DNA from: Chloroflexota bacterium
GTDB lineage: Bacteria; Chloroflexota; Limnocylindria; Limnocylindrales; CSP1-4
DNA: 39,004 nt
Assembly: GCA_025351245.1 (NCBI GenBank)
Contig: JANXWH010000096.1
Location: forward strand, 1 to 39,004
Direction: 5' to 3'
Shown: piece after piece, positions 38,419-39,004 of the stretch
How positions within the stretch are numbered: position 1 is the stretch's first letter
How the letters are laid out: every line of letters starts with the position of its first letter
Notes under the pieces: generated by a model
Database searches by the model: none
Told to the model about the DNA's origin: nothing
Seen by the model: only the letters and a program-made list of their open reading frames with translations
Translations under genes and position numbers: made by a program

Positions 38419-39004
38419 ATGGATCCCCTCCGGCTGCTCGCGCCCACCCCGCTCGCTCGCGGCGGCTCTGGCGCCGTGGTCGCGCCGCATCACCTGGCCA
38501 CGGCGGCCGGCCTTGGCGTCCTCCGGGCAGGCGGACGCGCCGTGGACGCGGCGATCGCGACGAATGCCGTCCTGGGTGTCGTGATGGGCGAGGCCTGCGG
38601 CCTGGGTGGCGACGCGTTCTGGCTCGTATGGGACGAGGCGGCGGGCACGCAGACGGCGCTCAACGGGTCTGGTCGTGCCCCCGCGAGCGTGGACCCTGCA
38701 GCCCTCCGGGCTCGCGGGCTGGCGACGCTTCCCTATCGCGGGCCGCTCACGATCACGGTCCCGGGTGCGGTCCGATCGTGGGCCGACGCGCACGCGCGCT
38801 GGGGGCGCGTGCCCGTGGACGCGCTGCTCGCCCCCGCGATCGAGCTCGCCCGGGAGGGTTTCCCGGCAGACGAGCTCTTCGCCCGCGCGGTCGAGGGATC
38901 CGCCCGGGTCTTCGACGCGGAGCTCGGGCCGCTGGCCCGCGGCTGGCACGCCGTCTACCGACCCGACGGTCGGCCATGGCGTCTCGGCGAGCGCGTCCGC
39001 CTGC
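38419..39004 (+). CDS. ggt: Gamma-glutamyltransferase family protein (5' part)
   Basis: The first 195 codons of an Ntn-hydrolase that runs off the window. The family opening is clear: GAVVAPHHLATAAGLGVLRAGGRAVDAAIATNAVLGVV, then GEACGLGGDAFWLVWDEAAG, ALNGSGRAPA and ITVPGAVRSWADAHARWGRVP, followed by LLAPAIELAREGFP. These lie in the N-terminal subunit; the autocatalytic Thr is beyond the edge, so activity cannot be judged. There is no signal peptide, unlike E. coli periplasmic GGT, suggesting a cytoplasmic gamma-glutamyl or acylase-like role. ATG 38419 is set by the TAGAAT box 8 nt upstream. Confidence 0.93.
   Translation, partial: MDPLRLLAPTPLARGGSGAVVAPHHLATAAGLGVLRAGGRAVDAAIATNAVLGVVMGEACGLGGDAFWLVWDEAAGTQTALNGSGRAPASVDPAALRARGLATLPYRGPLTITVPGAVRSWADAHARWGRVPVDALLAPAIELAREGFPADELFARAVEGSARVFDAELGPLARGWHAVYRPDGRPWRLGERVRL

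Overview
The window is very GC-rich chromosomal DNA, strongly biased to G/C at third codon positions and densely packed. It is entirely protein-coding apart from short intergenic gaps; I see no rRNA, tRNA, CRISPR array, transposase or integrase. The gene content suggests an uncultured Chloroflexota lineage, perhaps near Limnocylindria: a class I (archaeal-type) lysyl-tRNA synthetase beside SerS, an apparently K+-independent membrane pyrophosphatase, a BMP-type nucleoside transporter, Asp-box lipoproteins and many leaderless-looking genes. This is inference from gene mix and composition; no marker gene settles it.

Layout. 44-4373 (minus): operon greA-lysS-serS-RDD protein, with a clear TTGACA-N17-TATCAT promoter, followed upstream by a gene-free segment of degenerate tandem repeats (4446-4898). 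4884-9071 (minus): hppA-uppP-argR-DUF952, preceded by a promoter that abuts a 9-bp inverted repeat. 9118-10173 (minus) is a DUF2891 gene, divergent from lepB and two coupled polytopic membrane proteins (10243-13039, plus), the second resembling complex I/Mrp antiporter subunits but lacking all lysines. 13040-15716 (minus): M16 peptidase, TPR-like protein and ndk, each joined by an ATGA overlap. 15906-20938 (plus): a complete BMP-family nucleoside/purine ABC transporter (lipoprotein, double ATPase, two permeases), with a 14-bp perfect-stem hairpin between the binding-protein gene and the ATPase gene.

21568-28146 (plus) is a coenzyme A locus, coaX-coaBC ... panB-panC, interrupted at 23712-26384 by a 66-bp concentric palindrome and a translationally coupled pair of secreted proteins (DUF1906 glycoside-hydrolase-like and Asp-box lipoprotein) with looser codon use. 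28234-29220 is a DUF4349 lipoprotein. 29231-31786 (minus) is a four-gene cascade: HTH regulator, PLDc_N small membrane protein, ABC ATPase and ABC permease. Its promoter, start codon and a 24-bp palindrome overlap, which suggests autoregulation. 31868-38365 (minus): small Arg-rich membrane protein, uncharacterised protein, DMFase-beta-like Tat lipoprotein, glutamate dehydrogenase, DegV and an MFS transporter. A divergent gamma-glutamyltransferase gene runs off the right edge.

Two window-wide signals stand out. First, at least seven operon-leading genes have a TANNNT -10 box only 6-10 nt before the start codon and no Shine-Dalgarno sequence, which predicts leaderless mRNAs; other genes here have good Shine-Dalgarno sites. 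Second, lysine is nearly absent from poorly conserved proteins and in conserved enzymes is largely kept at functional positions.
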